Source: Chitinophaga sp. LS1 | Lineage (GTDB): Bacteria; Bacteroidota; Bacteroidia; Chitinophagales; Chitinophagaceae | DNA: 64,000 nt | Direction of reading: 5' to 3' | Assembly (NCBI RefSeq): GCF_034274695.1 | Contig: NZ_CP128362.1 | Coordinates: forward strand, 7,566,501-7,630,500 | In this document: positions 18,484-27,318 of the stretch, one piece after another | How the letters are laid out: every line of letters begins with the position of its first letter | Numbering within the stretch: the first letter of the stretch is position 1 | Translations under genes and position numbers: made by a program | Notes under the pieces: model-generated | The model's input: only the letters and a program-made list of their open reading frames with translations | Told to the model about the DNA's origin: nothing | Database searches by the model: none

Positions 18484-18982
18484 GGGAAAACATTAATAAC
18501 GTGGTCACAACGGTGAATTAAGTGTCAATCAAACGAATATATTTTATTTGCCTGAAAAATCAAAATACAGGGTAAGTTGTAATAAGCGTCCTTTTTATAC
18601 AAATCGTGTGAATGGTATCCAGGTGTTTTTACATCATATTTTCCGAATCCCTGAAGCTCCCGGTATAGTCATCCATTTGCCGGAATTGGCACCTGCGGTG
18701 CAATAAAATGCCCAATTGGTATTGAATTTCGGTTTCCTGGGCAGCCAGACGATATGCGCCTGTCAAAACAATAAAAAGGGGCATAATGGTCTTCTTTATA
18801 ACAAAAACGTGGAGCCTGACCGGGAGTAGGATAGACAATAAAATGAATAATGGGAATTACAGCCACGGAAGGGCTCCCCATGTATACTTCACCCATATAA
18901 TCATATTTCTTTCACAGTATTCACTCTTCTCTCATCAGACCGCTCTACCTGCAAGGTTTTTGTCATTACTATTAGTTATAAA
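18484..18982. other. 499-base intergenic stretch, no recognisable gene
   Basis: Minus-strand open frames between about 18629 and 18896 overlap each other and are composition-driven; I do not recognise their products. The outer parts hold the divergent promoters of the esterase and the hydrolase genes. Confidence 0.4.
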
Positions 18983-19762
18983 ATGAAACTTATGGCATCT
19001 AAAACGATATTATTTATCCATGGAATGTTTCAAAACCCTAAAAGCTGGTCTCATTGGGTAGACTTCTTTACTGAAAGAGGCTACACCTGTTTAGCGCCTC
19101 CATGGCCGTTGCATGAAGGCGACCCTGTATCATTACGCGAGCAACCACCTGCAGGCCTTGGCGAACTGAGTCTCGACACCGTTGTTAAAGCAATGGAAAA
19201 GGTAGTTGCTACACTAGCGGAAAAACCTGTGGCTATCGGTCATTCTGTAGGTGGTCTGATTGTACAGTTACTATCAGAGAAAAATTTGATTGCAGGAGGT
19301 GTATGTATCGATTCTGTGGCCCCCAATGCCATGCAGACTTTTGACTGGGGATTTTTCAAAAACAGTACACTCATTGCCAATCCATTTAAAGGCGATCATC
19401 CTTTTATAATGGACGAACAATCCTTCCATGAATCATTTGCTAATACAATGACGGATGAAGGCGCTAATGCAGCCTTTCGTGCTTTTGCAACGCACGACAG
19501 CCGGAATGTATTGAGAGATTGTCTGGGCCGTGCCGGACATGTAGACCTGGATCTGCCGCATTTCCCTTTACTATTTATTGGTGGCAGCGATGACCAGATC
19601 ATTCCTGCGGAACTGAATAAGAAGAATGCGAAGGCTTATACAGATGATAAGAGTATTACAACATTCCGGGAATTTGCGCACAGGGGGCATTTCATTTGCG
19701 GGGAACCGGGATGGGAAGAAGTGGCAACATATGCATATCAATGGATTCACGCAAATATCTAA
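18983..19762 (+). CDS. Alpha/beta hydrolase
   Basis: A 259-residue cytoplasmic alpha/beta-fold hydrolase without signal peptide. FIHGMFQNPKSW forms the oxyanion-loop region, AIGHSVGGL carries the nucleophile serine, GGSDDQIIP the acid and HRGHFICGE the histidine. Members of this group are annotated as generic esterases or haloalkane-like hydrolases. A second ATG at 18992 (MASKTILF) fits the fold equally well. The gene end is directly followed by the IS110-family element. Confidence 0.8.
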   Translation: MKLMASKTILFIHGMFQNPKSWSHWVDFFTERGYTCLAPPWPLHEGDPVSLREQPPAGLGELSLDTVVKAMEKVVATLAEKPVAIGHSVGGLIVQLLSEKNLIAGGVCIDSVAPNAMQTFDWGFFKNSTLIANPFKGDHPFIMDEQSFHESFANTMTDEGANAAFRAFATHDSRNVLRDCLGRAGHVDLDLPHFPLLFIGGSDDQIIPAELNKKNAKAYTDDKSITTFREFAHRGHFICGEPGWEEVATYAYQWIHANI

Positions 19763-19889
19763 TAATAAAAACCTTCATGAAAGAGGGAATTCACCAATGG
19801 GGGATGAAAACCATTTTCAGAAAAAACCCTCATGAACCGGGTTCACAAACGACTATGAAAATGGTGGTACCTTCGACAAAAGTACTACC
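19763..19889 (+). ncRNA. Candidate bridge-RNA region of the IS110 element
   Basis: IS110 elements encode a structured bridge RNA in a non-coding flank. This 127-base leader contains two candidate stems. One pairs TTCATGA (with a downstream GGG) near 19775 with CCCTCATGAA near 19830. The other pairs ATGGTGGTAC (19860-19869) with GTACTACCAT (ending inside the start codon). The assignment rests on position and foldability only. Confidence 0.3.
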
Positions 19890-21064
19890 ATGGAACAATC
19901 ACATATCAGTTTTGAACAGGTTGTGAGTCGCGGCTGTGGCCTCGATGTTCACCAGGAGAATGTAGTAGCCACCATCAGAGGAAATGGGTTGGAAGAACAA
20001 ACCCGCACTTTTAGCACTTTCACAAGTTCACTTAGGGACCTGGTAGCTTGGCTTGAAGAATCCGGCATTACACATGTCGCAATGGAGAGCACGGGGGTTT
20101 ACTGGAAGCCTGTTTTTAATATACTGGAACCTCACTTTGAACTTATTCTGGTCAATGCCCGGCATATTAAATATGTGCCGGGGCATAAGACCGATCGCAA
20201 TGACAGTGCCTGGATTGCAAAATTATTGCTAAGCGGGCTACTAAAGGGAAGTTTTATTCCACCGCAATACACTCGCGAATTACGGGAATTGTACCGATAC
20301 AAACGTAAAGTAATAGGACAGCGGTCCAGTGAATATAACCGGTTACAGAACATTTTAGAGACAGCCAATATCAAATTGAGCACTGTAGTCAGTGATGTAT
20401 TCGGTGTAAGTGGCTGGTCAATGATCACTGCCATTATTGAAGGAGAACAGGATCCTATGATATTGGCCAATTTGGCAAAAGGTAGGCTCAAAATCAAAAA
20501 ACAAGAGCTTATTCTTGCATTAGAAGGCCATCTTAATGAGCATCACCGTTTTATGCTCAGCCTGTCTAAAACTGTTATTTTACAGCTAAATGACCTACTT
20601 GGTCAGGTGGATAACCGTATAGATCAGTACTTAAAAAATGGGAGGAAGAAGTAAAATTACTTCAGACTATTCCCGGAGTACAAAAACAAACAGCTACCGC
20701 CATCTTAGCCGAAATAGGTACAGATATGCATGCGTTCCCTAATCAGCATCATTTGGCTAGTTGGTGTGGTTTATGTCCTGGTAATAATGAAAGTGCCGGA
20801 AAAAAGAAAAGTGAAAGAATCAATCATGGCAACAGATCCCTTAAAACCGCACTCGTGGAAGCAGCATGGGCTGCAGCACATACGAAAGATACTTATCTGA
20901 AAAGAAAATATTATACTTTGAGTATACGAAGAGGCAAAAAACGAGCACTTATTGCAATTTCACACAAAATCCTAATTGCCGCTTATTTTATACTCAAAAA
21001 TAGAGTGCCATATATGGAACCTGATAATCAGGAGTGGCTAAAAAAAGAAAGCAGGCGCAGATAA
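19890..21064 (+). pseudogene. IS110-family transposase, broken by a frameshift in an A6 run
   Basis: The first frame (19890-20656, 254 residues) holds the RuvC-like DEDD domain: CGLDVHQENVVA carries the first Asp, MESTGVYW the Glu, HKTDRNDS a late Asp. The second frame, readable from about 20639 to 21064, holds the Transposase_20 domain (LLQTIPGVQKQTA, LASWCGLCPGNNESAGK with the catalytic Ser region). The two meet at a run of six A (20633-20638). One extra A would restore a single protein of about 390 residues, the normal IS110 length. Either a point deletion, slippage-based expression, or a sequencing error. Confidence 0.8.
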
Positions 21065-21085
21065 ATAATTATCTCAGACGCCTGC
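21051..21085 (+). repeat. Hairpin spanning the IS110 transposase stop codon
   Basis: Arms GCAGGCG and CGCCTGC enclose an inner AGATA/TATCT stem. No T tract follows. It could be a terminator of the transposase gene or part of the element's right-end RNA structure. Confidence 0.4.
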
Positions 21086-21297
21086 GCGAGCTTGAGGCAT
21101 TACCCCCATCTCAATAAGATTACTAAGTTACAAAAATCGACCTTTTATTGGTGCTTTTTCAGCCTGTAGAAAAAACTGATTTAAGACTCTAAGTACAAAC
21201 GATTGTTGCTATAAGCACGAAAAGAAAATTTTAATCCTATAGAGTCATATCAAATTATGGCCTGGACGAACTATTTTCAAAGAAAAAAAGGGGGCAT

Positions 21298-21306
21298 CTT
21301 CGGGAC
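21298..21306. repeat. Left copy of a 9-bp direct repeat flanking the IS1182-type element
   Basis: CTTCGGGAC, abutting the left inverted repeat. The same nine bases abut the right inverted repeat at 23052-23060, as expected for a target-site duplication. Confidence 0.65.
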
Positions 21307-21347
21307 GAGGGCACTGAAGAAGTTGCCCTTTTATGAGGGATCTCTTA

Positions 21348-21390
21348 AAAAATGATCAGGTAGAACACGTTTTTACCTGATCGTTTTTTT
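21348..21390 (-). terminator. Bidirectional terminator inside the IS1182-type element
   Basis: Arms GATCAGGTA (21354-21362) and TACCTGATC (21374-21382) are preceded by six A and followed by eight T, so it can end transcripts from both sides. It lies about 100 bases past the transposase stop. Confidence 0.75.
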
Positions 21391-21486
21391 TGTACAAGAA
21401 CTTGTTATTGGGCTTATATGATGATTTGTTGCGCATGATTGGTAAAATCCAAAGTTCTCCGGGCAGTTTTCACCAACTTTCGTCTT

Positions 21487-22944
21487 TTAGAGGTTTAGTT
21501 TGATAATTCTTTTCAGATTTACCGTGAAGATCGCCAATGCACCTTGCATTTGCATGCTATCAATCCCATAGGATATTGCCCGATTATAGCCATGTACATT
21601 CTTTAACTCACTGTTTTTTGCCTCGATCTTATATCGCTGTCTGGCCTTTTCTTTATAATATTCACTTTCTTGAAAAATCATTTGTTGCTGGTGTAAGTTT
21701 GATTGTATGGATACAGAATAGCTTTTAGTCTTTGCTTCAGGCTTATAACAATTGTCCTTCAGCGCGCAGATCTTACATTTTTCAATGTCAAAAAAATAGG
21801 TATCTACCTGATTAGTACCTACATCCTTCCTGCCATTACGGACTTTTTTAATCGCCATATGACCGGCCGGACAAACGAACATATCGGCATCCTTATTATA
21901 ATCAAACTTATCCTCATCCTTTCTAAAGCCCTGGGTAATGGAAGGGTTCAGCTTTGCTACCACTTGTATATTCTGACCCTGGTTATCTTTTAATTTAAGG
22001 TTTTCTTTGCCCGAATATGCGGAATCACCGATAATCGTATCAACTTCAATCCCATTGTTCTGGCTGATCTCCAAAAGTTTGGGCAACTCCGGGCCATCAC
22101 CTTTTTCTCCTGATGTGACTACCGCCGCGGTTATGATACGCTCTTCTGTCATGGCAAGATGTGTCTTATAGCCAAAGAATGAACTATCCGCAGATTTGTG
22201 CCCGATCCTGGCGTCCAGATCTGTGGAGAGTATGTGGTTTTCTTCCGTATCCTCTAATGTTTCCTTTAGCAGGTTTAGCTTTTCTTTAACCGCAGGTATT
22301 GAACTTAAAGTCTGCTCTGAGCTAATACGCCTCTCAAGTTCTCTGCAATAAATCAGCTCATCCTGCAGATCATTCGACGTATTTTTCTCAGGCAGATGGC
22401 CCTTCATATCCTTATCTATGGCGTAAACTGCTTTGCGAAGTAATTTTGAACGTTCTCTTAACACATCAAGGGCCGAATAAGGATTCGATCTGGAGAGTGA
22501 ATGGGTGGCATCAACAATGATCGATTTGGATTTAATAATTCCTTTTTCGAGAGCAATAGATACAGTTTTGCCAATCAGCAGATTTAACAGGTCTGTGTCT
22601 TTTAAGCGAAGCTTTCGAAATTTAGTCAGTGAACTAGGGTTGATAACAGCTTCCTCGGGAGACATATCAAGAAAGTATTTGAAGGACATATCATAACGGG
22701 AACGCTCAACGATATCGACGTCTGAGGCAGTATAGATCGTTTTCAATAATAAGTATTTGAACATACGGATCGGGCTTTCAGCCATGCGACCATTATTCAA
22801 ACAATACTTATTCACCAGTTCCTGATAAATAAACTGAAAATCGATCAGTTCGTTAATCTGGCGGAGCAGATTGCCTTTAGGTACTATAAGATCGTAAAGA
22901 CTCGAAAAAGAACTAAGCTGAAGTTGCTGTTGATGAGGTAACAT
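21487..22944 (-). CDS. IS1182-type DDE transposase
   Basis: Full-length 485-residue transposase. The N-terminal helical domain (DFQFIYQELVNKYC, MFKYLLLK) is followed by the RNase H-like core with first Asp in SIIVDATHS, second Asp in TIIGDSAYSG and the Glu in RYKIEAKNSELKN. A Cys cluster (CPAGH, CKICALKDNC) lies before the last catalytic residue, as in other family members. No frameshift is visible, so the element may still be active. Confidence 0.9.
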   Translation of the reverse strand: MLPHQQQLQLSSFSSLYDLIVPKGNLLRQINELIDFQFIYQELVNKYCLNNGRMAESPIRMFKYLLLKTIYTASDVDIVERSRYDMSFKYFLDMSPEEAVINPSSLTKFRKLRLKDTDLLNLLIGKTVSIALEKGIIKSKSIIVDATHSLSRSNPYSALDVLRERSKLLRKAVYAIDKDMKGHLPEKNTSNDLQDELIYCRELERRISSEQTLSSIPAVKEKLNLLKETLEDTEENHILSTDLDARIGHKSADSSFFGYKTHLAMTEERIITAAVVTSGEKGDGPELPKLLEISQNNGIEVDTIIGDSAYSGKENLKLKDNQGQNIQVVAKLNPSITQGFRKDEDKFDYNKDADMFVCPAGHMAIKKVRNGRKDVGTNQVDTYFFDIEKCKICALKDNCYKPEAKTKSYSVSIQSNLHQQQMIFQESEYYKEKARQRYKIEAKNSELKNVHGYNRAISYGIDSMQMQGALAIFTVNLKRIIKLNL

Positions 22945-23051
22945 GCTATGATATATTGCTGATACCTCTAAGATAATTGAAAGGGAGCAGTAAACTTGCG
23001 TTTGCTGCTCCCTTTAATATTTAAGCATCTTGGGACTTTTTCAGTGCCCTC

Positions 23052-23060
23052 CTTCGGGAC
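23052..23060. repeat. Right copy of the 9-bp direct repeat
   Basis: CTTCGGGAC directly after the right inverted repeat of the IS1182-type element; pairs with 21298-21306. Confidence 0.65.
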
Positions 23061-23131
23061 GCCCCTTTTTTTTATTTGGGTACCTTTTTCATACATGCAC
23101 TTCCTGTTACTTATAATACATCCCCTCTTAT

Positions 23132-25021
23132 CTATTTCCTGTGGAATCGTATCACCTGCATACTCAGTGCATCCAGCGTCATACTTCCTTTTGTTAATGC
23201 TGTTTCAATAGAAACAGGCACGCCCCTGTCTTCTTTCAATATTGTCACATTTGCCTTTGATTGCAATGCACCAAAAGCTTTCAGATTGACATTTACTTTA
23301 GCGTCTGTACCACCCGCATTTACAATCTTTACAATGATATCTCCTGTCTTTGTATCCTTCACACAGGATGCTGCCAGCGTAGAATCCTTCTTACGATCAA
23401 AGGTCACTACATCACTGATATATACATCTCCTGTATTCGCAGAAAACAGCTGCTGTACATAGTAGTTCACCGTTGGATATACACCTGTATTGTCAAAATA
23501 AATCAGGTCCGGATTCCAGTTGGTATTTCCTTTCTTTGCCAGCAGTGGTGCATAAGAAGCCATGTGTACCACATCACCGTTTCTTTCCAGACTGGTCATA
23601 TAAGCAGCTTCAGAGATAGCGTTGATAAACCTGTTGCCTTTAGAAGCATATTCGCCAACATACACTTTTGCTTTTTTCCTGTCATACTTATCATAGCGAA
23701 GATTATTCTTCAGGAACCATTCAGGGTCATTATAATAATGCTCATCTACTACCGGTACTTTCAGTTTGTTTACGATCTCCCATCCTTTCTCATAATCTTC
23801 ACCTTCAGAGAAAGGACCAGCTGTACCAATTACTGTAATTTCCGGATGCTTTGCTTTCACAACATTATAAATCATGGTGAAGCGTTCTTCAAAACCTGGG
23901 GTCATTTTATCTTCATTACCAATACCAACGTATTCCAGGTGGAATGGCTCCGGATGACCTGCAGCAGCGCGCCTGGCTCCCCAGGCAGAAGTAACGGGAC
24001 CATTTGCAAATTCTATCAGATCCAATACATCCTGGATATATGCCTGCATATCCTGCATAGGAATACCTTTCTGACCTGTGCCACCAATCGCCCAGGTACC
24101 GCCGGAATTCTGGCAACTCACAGCAGCAGCCAGGATAGGTACGGGTTTAGCACCAATGTCTTCACAGAACCGGAAATATTCAAAATAACCCAATCCCATT
24201 GACTGGTGATAGTTCCAGATGTTGCGCTGATCAACACGTGCTTCTAAAGGACCAATGGTATTTTTCCAGTTGTAAATGTTTGCGATACCATCTCCATGTA
24301 CCAGGCATCCACCGGGAAAGCGCATAAATTTCGGGTGCAGATCTGCAATCGCCTGTCCCAGGTCAGCCCTCATCCCGTTTGGCCTGTCCTTGAATGTTTT
24401 CTTTGGAAAAAGCGACACCTGATCCAATGCCAGTTCGCCAATACCTTTTGCGATGATCACCACACAGGCGCTGTCATCGCTTTTATTCACCGTAATACTG
24501 GCGGCATATTTCTGCCAGTTTTTATCTTTTATATCGAAAGTGGTTTCGCCGTAAATATCTCCTTTTTTGTTGCGGAGACTTACAGTGACAGGCATGGCAT
24601 TGCCAGCAAGTCTATTTGCGAAAAACGATACATCGTACTGTTCGCCTTCTTTTACAGAAATACCATTAAAACCGTAGTTAGTTAATCCAAGACCTTCCTG
24701 TCCTGCATCCTGGATATCCAGTACTACATAATGCGGATTATTTTCATTGAGTGGAGACTTCGTTTCCACCGATATTTTGCCGTAAGCAAATCCTTTGGGT
24801 GTGTACTCCCATGCTGTCATTGGATTCCATCCTCTATGGTCCGATCCTGTATATTCAAAAGAACGGTTCTGGATGAGTTCTGCATACAATCCCCCATCAG
24901 CAGCATAGCTGATGTCTTCAAAGAAGATACCGAATAGGTCAGGACTGATAGCCTTCTGCCGTTGGGCAAAGGTAGCCGTGGAATAAAGGGCGATGATAAA
25001 TGTAAATAATGGACGTTGCAT
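23132..25021 (-). CDS. Secreted alpha-L-arabinofuranosidase, GH51
   Basis: A 629-residue exported enzyme that releases arabinose from arabinan or arabinoxylan. Signal peptide about 1-19 (ending TATFA). A CBM4/9-like beta-sandwich is inserted at about 85-205, then the catalytic barrel with acid/base Glu370 (YVGIGNEDK) and nucleophile Glu457 (KVYVGEYASK), and a C-terminal beta domain to 629. Length and architecture match Bacteroidota GH51 enzymes. Its original terminator, shared with the convergent hydrolase gene, has been split by the IS1182-type insertion 60 bases downstream. Confidence 0.92.
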   Translation of the reverse strand: MQRPLFTFIIALYSTATFAQRQKAISPDLFGIFFEDISYAADGGLYAELIQNRSFEYTGSDHRGWNPMTAWEYTPKGFAYGKISVETKSPLNENNPHYVVLDIQDAGQEGLGLTNYGFNGISVKEGEQYDVSFFANRLAGNAMPVTVSLRNKKGDIYGETTFDIKDKNWQKYAASITVNKSDDSACVVIIAKGIGELALDQVSLFPKKTFKDRPNGMRADLGQAIADLHPKFMRFPGGCLVHGDGIANIYNWKNTIGPLEARVDQRNIWNYHQSMGLGYFEYFRFCEDIGAKPVPILAAAVSCQNSGGTWAIGGTGQKGIPMQDMQAYIQDVLDLIEFANGPVTSAWGARRAAAGHPEPFHLEYVGIGNEDKMTPGFEERFTMIYNVVKAKHPEITVIGTAGPFSEGEDYEKGWEIVNKLKVPVVDEHYYNDPEWFLKNNLRYDKYDRKKAKVYVGEYASKGNRFINAISEAAYMTSLERNGDVVHMASYAPLLAKKGNTNWNPDLIYFDNTGVYPTVNYYVQQLFSANTGDVYISDVVTFDRKKDSTLAASCVKDTKTGDIIVKIVNAGGTDAKVNVNLKAFGALQSKANVTILKEDRGVPVSIETALTKGSMTLDALSMQVIRFHRK

Positions 25022-25197
25022 ATAAATTGAAATCTACGTTAGTGTTAATATACAACTACGATTTATTAATGAGTATAAAAATCTTTAAATATCATTTTCT
25101 TTTTGAATACAGTCTACTTTTCAAGTAATTATTCTGCTCAAAAACTTACATTCATTTACTAATATTTTTAGTATTTTGTGCTAAATTAATTAGTTTT

Positions 25198-25917
25198 GTG
25201 TCAATAGAATTAGAACAGGTTTTCGAAGGTGCTTATTTCTTACAACAGGGAAAAAAGATTAGGATAAAAGGCACGGATTTACCAAATATCCTGCAGGTTA
25301 TCGATACGCTGGAACCAATATTGATCGAACGCGCTGAATTGTCGCTTTTCCGCTTCTCCACTATGGATGGAAGGACCGGCACAGTTCTTCGTCCAACAGC
25401 ACTTGGTAACAAGTTTTGGCTGAAACCTGGCATGGGAGGAAAATGGTTTGTAGGTGTAGATGAAGTCCTGACTTCTGCTTACATCTACTACATTCATCAG
25501 CTACAACGGCTCTTCTTTTCCCTCTTTGAAGAACAACTCAGGTACCCCAGTGATGAAGTACCCACTGGCAAATCTGCGAAAAAAACCTACTACTATAAAC
25601 CTCAGCACCAGGTTAGCTCAATAGTAGTAGAAACCAATAATCCGCGCATAAAAAGTGGCTATTCCAGGAAAGCAATCCTGGTGCCTGTGCCGGATGAATT
25701 GTACTACCTCACCTCCGACATGCGGTTGCTGATCCGGTCCAAACAATTGGGATACGCCATCTGGGAAGTAGTAGAAAGTCCGCCACTCTTCGTACATGAC
25801 GGCAAACCCTGGGGCCTCCGACTGGCAGCAGGTAAAACCGTCACCGAAGAGGAGACGGCAAAAGCAGGAAAGTGGCTGCTGAAGCATCTGATAGGAAATG
25901 AAGTGAATTTTACTTAA
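25198..25917 (+). CDS. Protein of unknown function, GTG start
   Basis: A 239-residue protein that I do not recognise. It has no signal peptide or membrane helix. It starts with Glu-rich sequence (SIELEQVFEGAYF), has a central aromatic segment (SAYIYYIHQLQRLFF), a YYYKPQHQ motif near the middle and a C-terminal Thr/Glu-rich helix. A TAGTTTTG box (25191-25198) touches the GTG start, so translation may start very near the 5' end of the mRNA or further in. It stands alone, divergent from the GH51 gene. Confidence 0.55.
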   Translation: MSIELEQVFEGAYFLQQGKKIRIKGTDLPNILQVIDTLEPILIERAELSLFRFSTMDGRTGTVLRPTALGNKFWLKPGMGGKWFVGVDEVLTSAYIYYIHQLQRLFFSLFEEQLRYPSDEVPTGKSAKKTYYYKPQHQVSSIVVETNNPRIKSGYSRKAILVPVPDELYYLTSDMRLLIRSKQLGYAIWEVVESPPLFVHDGKPWGLRLAAGKTVTEEETAKAGKWLLKHLIGNEVNFT

Positions 25918-26268
25918 GCAACAACGGGGACAAACTCAAATAACAAAGGGAATAAAACAAACGACCGGTAATAAAGAACTTTTCAGCACCCTCAGACTGT
26001 ATATCTCAAAATAACAAAGAAATCGCCTTCAACATGAACTATTCAACATCTTCATCGTAAAGCTCGTTTTTGAGCTGCATCCATGCCAACACAAAAGGAT
26101 GATCAGCATGCATTGTTTCTAAACGACAAGTCTGCTCTCACTGTGTGCAGCAGCTATAGCTATGCCATCACCTCACTTGTGTCAGTTAGGAGTACTCCGC
26201 ACCCCCGGAGTACCCCTAACTGCGCGGGTGGCTCGCTCACAGCCAACAAGCGTTTTCATTTTTTTCAC
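25918..26268. other. Intergenic stretch with a 15-bp hairpin
   Basis: No gene is recognised. At 26185-26199 and 26206-26220 arms starting GTTAGGAGTACTCCG pair with one mismatch around CACCCC. No T tract follows; it may be a terminator, attenuator or protein-binding site ahead of the XRE gene. The long frame running through here into the XRE gene has no homology-like content. Confidence 0.5.
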
Positions 26269-26292
26269 GAAAGTAGTCGATCGACAACTTTC
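26269..26292 (+). promoter_or_regulatory. Candidate operator of the XRE regulator
   Basis: A 24-base imperfect palindrome centred on GTCGATCGAC, flanked by GAAAGT on the left and ACTTTC on the right, with only the two positions between core and flanks unpaired. It ends 33 bases before the XRE start, a fitting place for autoregulation. Confidence 0.45.
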
Positions 26293-26325
26293 TATTCTCT
26301 AAAATGTGATCATTTTTCACCCGGA

Positions 26326-26559
26326 ATGTCTGAACTAAAAGTAATATTAAAAGAGCTCGGCGGAAAGATCAAAGCAATTCGTAAGCAGAAAAAAATGACC
26401 CAGCTGGATCTCGAAGTTTCTTCCGGTGTACATGCCGGAGATATTTCGAAAATAGAAAATGGCATGAAAAATCCCGCTGCGACTACGCTCATCAAATTAG
26501 CCGCTGCACTCGAAGTTGAGCTGAATGAATTTTACCCCATCAGGAGAATTGAAAATTAA
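26326..26559 (+). CDS. XRE-family helix-turn-helix regulator
   Basis: A 77-residue DNA-binding protein: one Cro/C1-type five-helix domain. The HTH runs QKKMTQLDLEVSSGVHAGDI with the recognition helix around SKIENGMKNP, then ATTLIKLAAALEVELNEFY. The start at 26326 (MSELKVILKELG) is chosen because the upstream extension is unstructured and crosses a hairpin. It resembles the small XRE protein at 63621 in length and in its LNVELNELY ending. A palindrome upstream suggests autoregulation. Confidence 0.85.
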   Translation: MSELKVILKELGGKIKAIRKQKKMTQLDLEVSSGVHAGDISKIENGMKNPAATTLIKLAAALEVELNEFYPIRRIEN

Positions 26560-26623
26560 TTGTCTGGCTGACAAATTCCTATATTATTAAGCCTTTTCCC
26601 TCAAACGGTCGCTCCACGATCGC

Positions 26624-26665
26624 AAAACCCTGCTGCTGTCAATGACAACAGCGGGGTTTCTCTTT
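26624..26665 (+). terminator. Terminator between XRE and sigma-factor genes
   Basis: Arms AACCCTGCTGCTGT and ACAACAGCGGGGTT (two mismatches) around a short loop, followed by TTTCTCTTTT. Confidence 0.65.
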
Positions 26666-26706
26666 TCACTCAGCTTTTTATTACATTTGGTCAGCCACGT
26701 AATGAT

Positions 26707-27258
26707 ATGACTTTACTACCCGAAAGCCGCCAGCAAGACCTTTCATTCCATGACCTCCGCCTGGAATCCAACTTTGAAACCTTCTTCAAGGCTCTTTACC
26801 CTCAACTCTGCGTATACTGCAAAATCAAATACAACTTCAACGTGCACCTCGCCGAAGACATCGTAAATACCTCCTTCTCCAAACTATGGGAAGCCCGCCA
26901 TACCCTCAACCCGACCCTCTCGGCCAAAGCATATCTCTTCAAAATCGTTAACAACCAATGCCTTAACACCCTCAAACACCAAAAGGTACAGGATCAGTAT
27001 ACCCAGGCCCAGCTCAATATAGCTGATCCTTTGTCCGCCACGGACGATCTCGACCTCAAACAACTCCGCGACGCCATCAACATGGCCATTGCCGAACTAC
27101 CTGACCAGATGCGAAAAATATTTGAACTCAACCGCCACGACGGACTTAAATACACCGAAATAGCCGCACTACTACATCTATCTGTCAAAACTGTAGAAAC
27201 CCAGATGAGCCGGGCACTGCTCAAACTCAGGAAAAAACTGGCCGCCTTTATCCGCTAA
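26707..27258 (+). CDS. ECF-type sigma-70 factor
   Basis: A 183-residue extracytoplasmic-function sigma factor. Region 2 is at about 25-90 (LYPQLCVYCKIKYNF, AEDIVNTSFSKLWE), region 4 at about 125-180 (AELPDQMRKIFELNR, GLKYTEIAALLHLSVKTVE). This is the class that pairs with FecR anti-sigma proteins to switch on SusC/SusD operons, and the next three genes are exactly that set. Spacing to the FecR gene is 60 bases. Confidence 0.93.
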   Translation: MTLLPESRQQDLSFHDLRLESNFETFFKALYPQLCVYCKIKYNFNVHLAEDIVNTSFSKLWEARHTLNPTLSAKAYLFKIVNNQCLNTLKHQKVQDQYTQAQLNIADPLSATDDLDLKQLRDAINMAIAELPDQMRKIFELNRHDGLKYTEIAALLHLSVKTVETQMSRALLKLRKKLAAFIR

Positions 27259-27318
27259 AAAATATTTTCACCCCTTGTAGGGGTAAAATTACTTTCACTT
27301 GTATTAATACCCGAGCGC

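Larger units (their letters stand above)
19763..21282 (+). mobile_element. IS110-family insertion sequence (maximal interval)
   Basis: The interval between the hydrolase stop and the split terminator at 21283 contains an IS110-type transposase gene with 127 bases of non-coding sequence before it and about 220 after it. IS110 elements lack terminal inverted repeats, so exact ends cannot be read here; the element lies somewhere inside this interval. The transposase frame is broken. Confidence 0.7.
21307..23051 (-). mobile_element. IS1182-type insertion sequence, apparently intact
   Basis: A 1745-base element bounded by 17-base inverted repeats with one mismatch: GAGGGCACTGAAGAAGT at 21307-21323 and its complement-matching GAGGGCACTGAAAAAGT (minus strand) at 23035-23051. 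It carries one full transposase gene and its own terminator, and is flanked by a 9-bp direct repeat. It sits inside the loop of an older bidirectional terminator whose A7G5C arm (21283-21295) and GC4T8 arm (23061-23073) are now 1.7 kb apart. Confidence 0.8.

Noticed and set aside
23261..24202. 313-codon plus-strand frame
   Set aside because: Entirely antisense to the GH51 gene and without recognisable protein features; a codon-bias shadow.
26083..26325. Long N-terminal extension of the XRE regulator
   Set aside because: Low-complexity, Ser-rich, crosses a hairpin and an operator-like palindrome; the 77-residue form is the family size.
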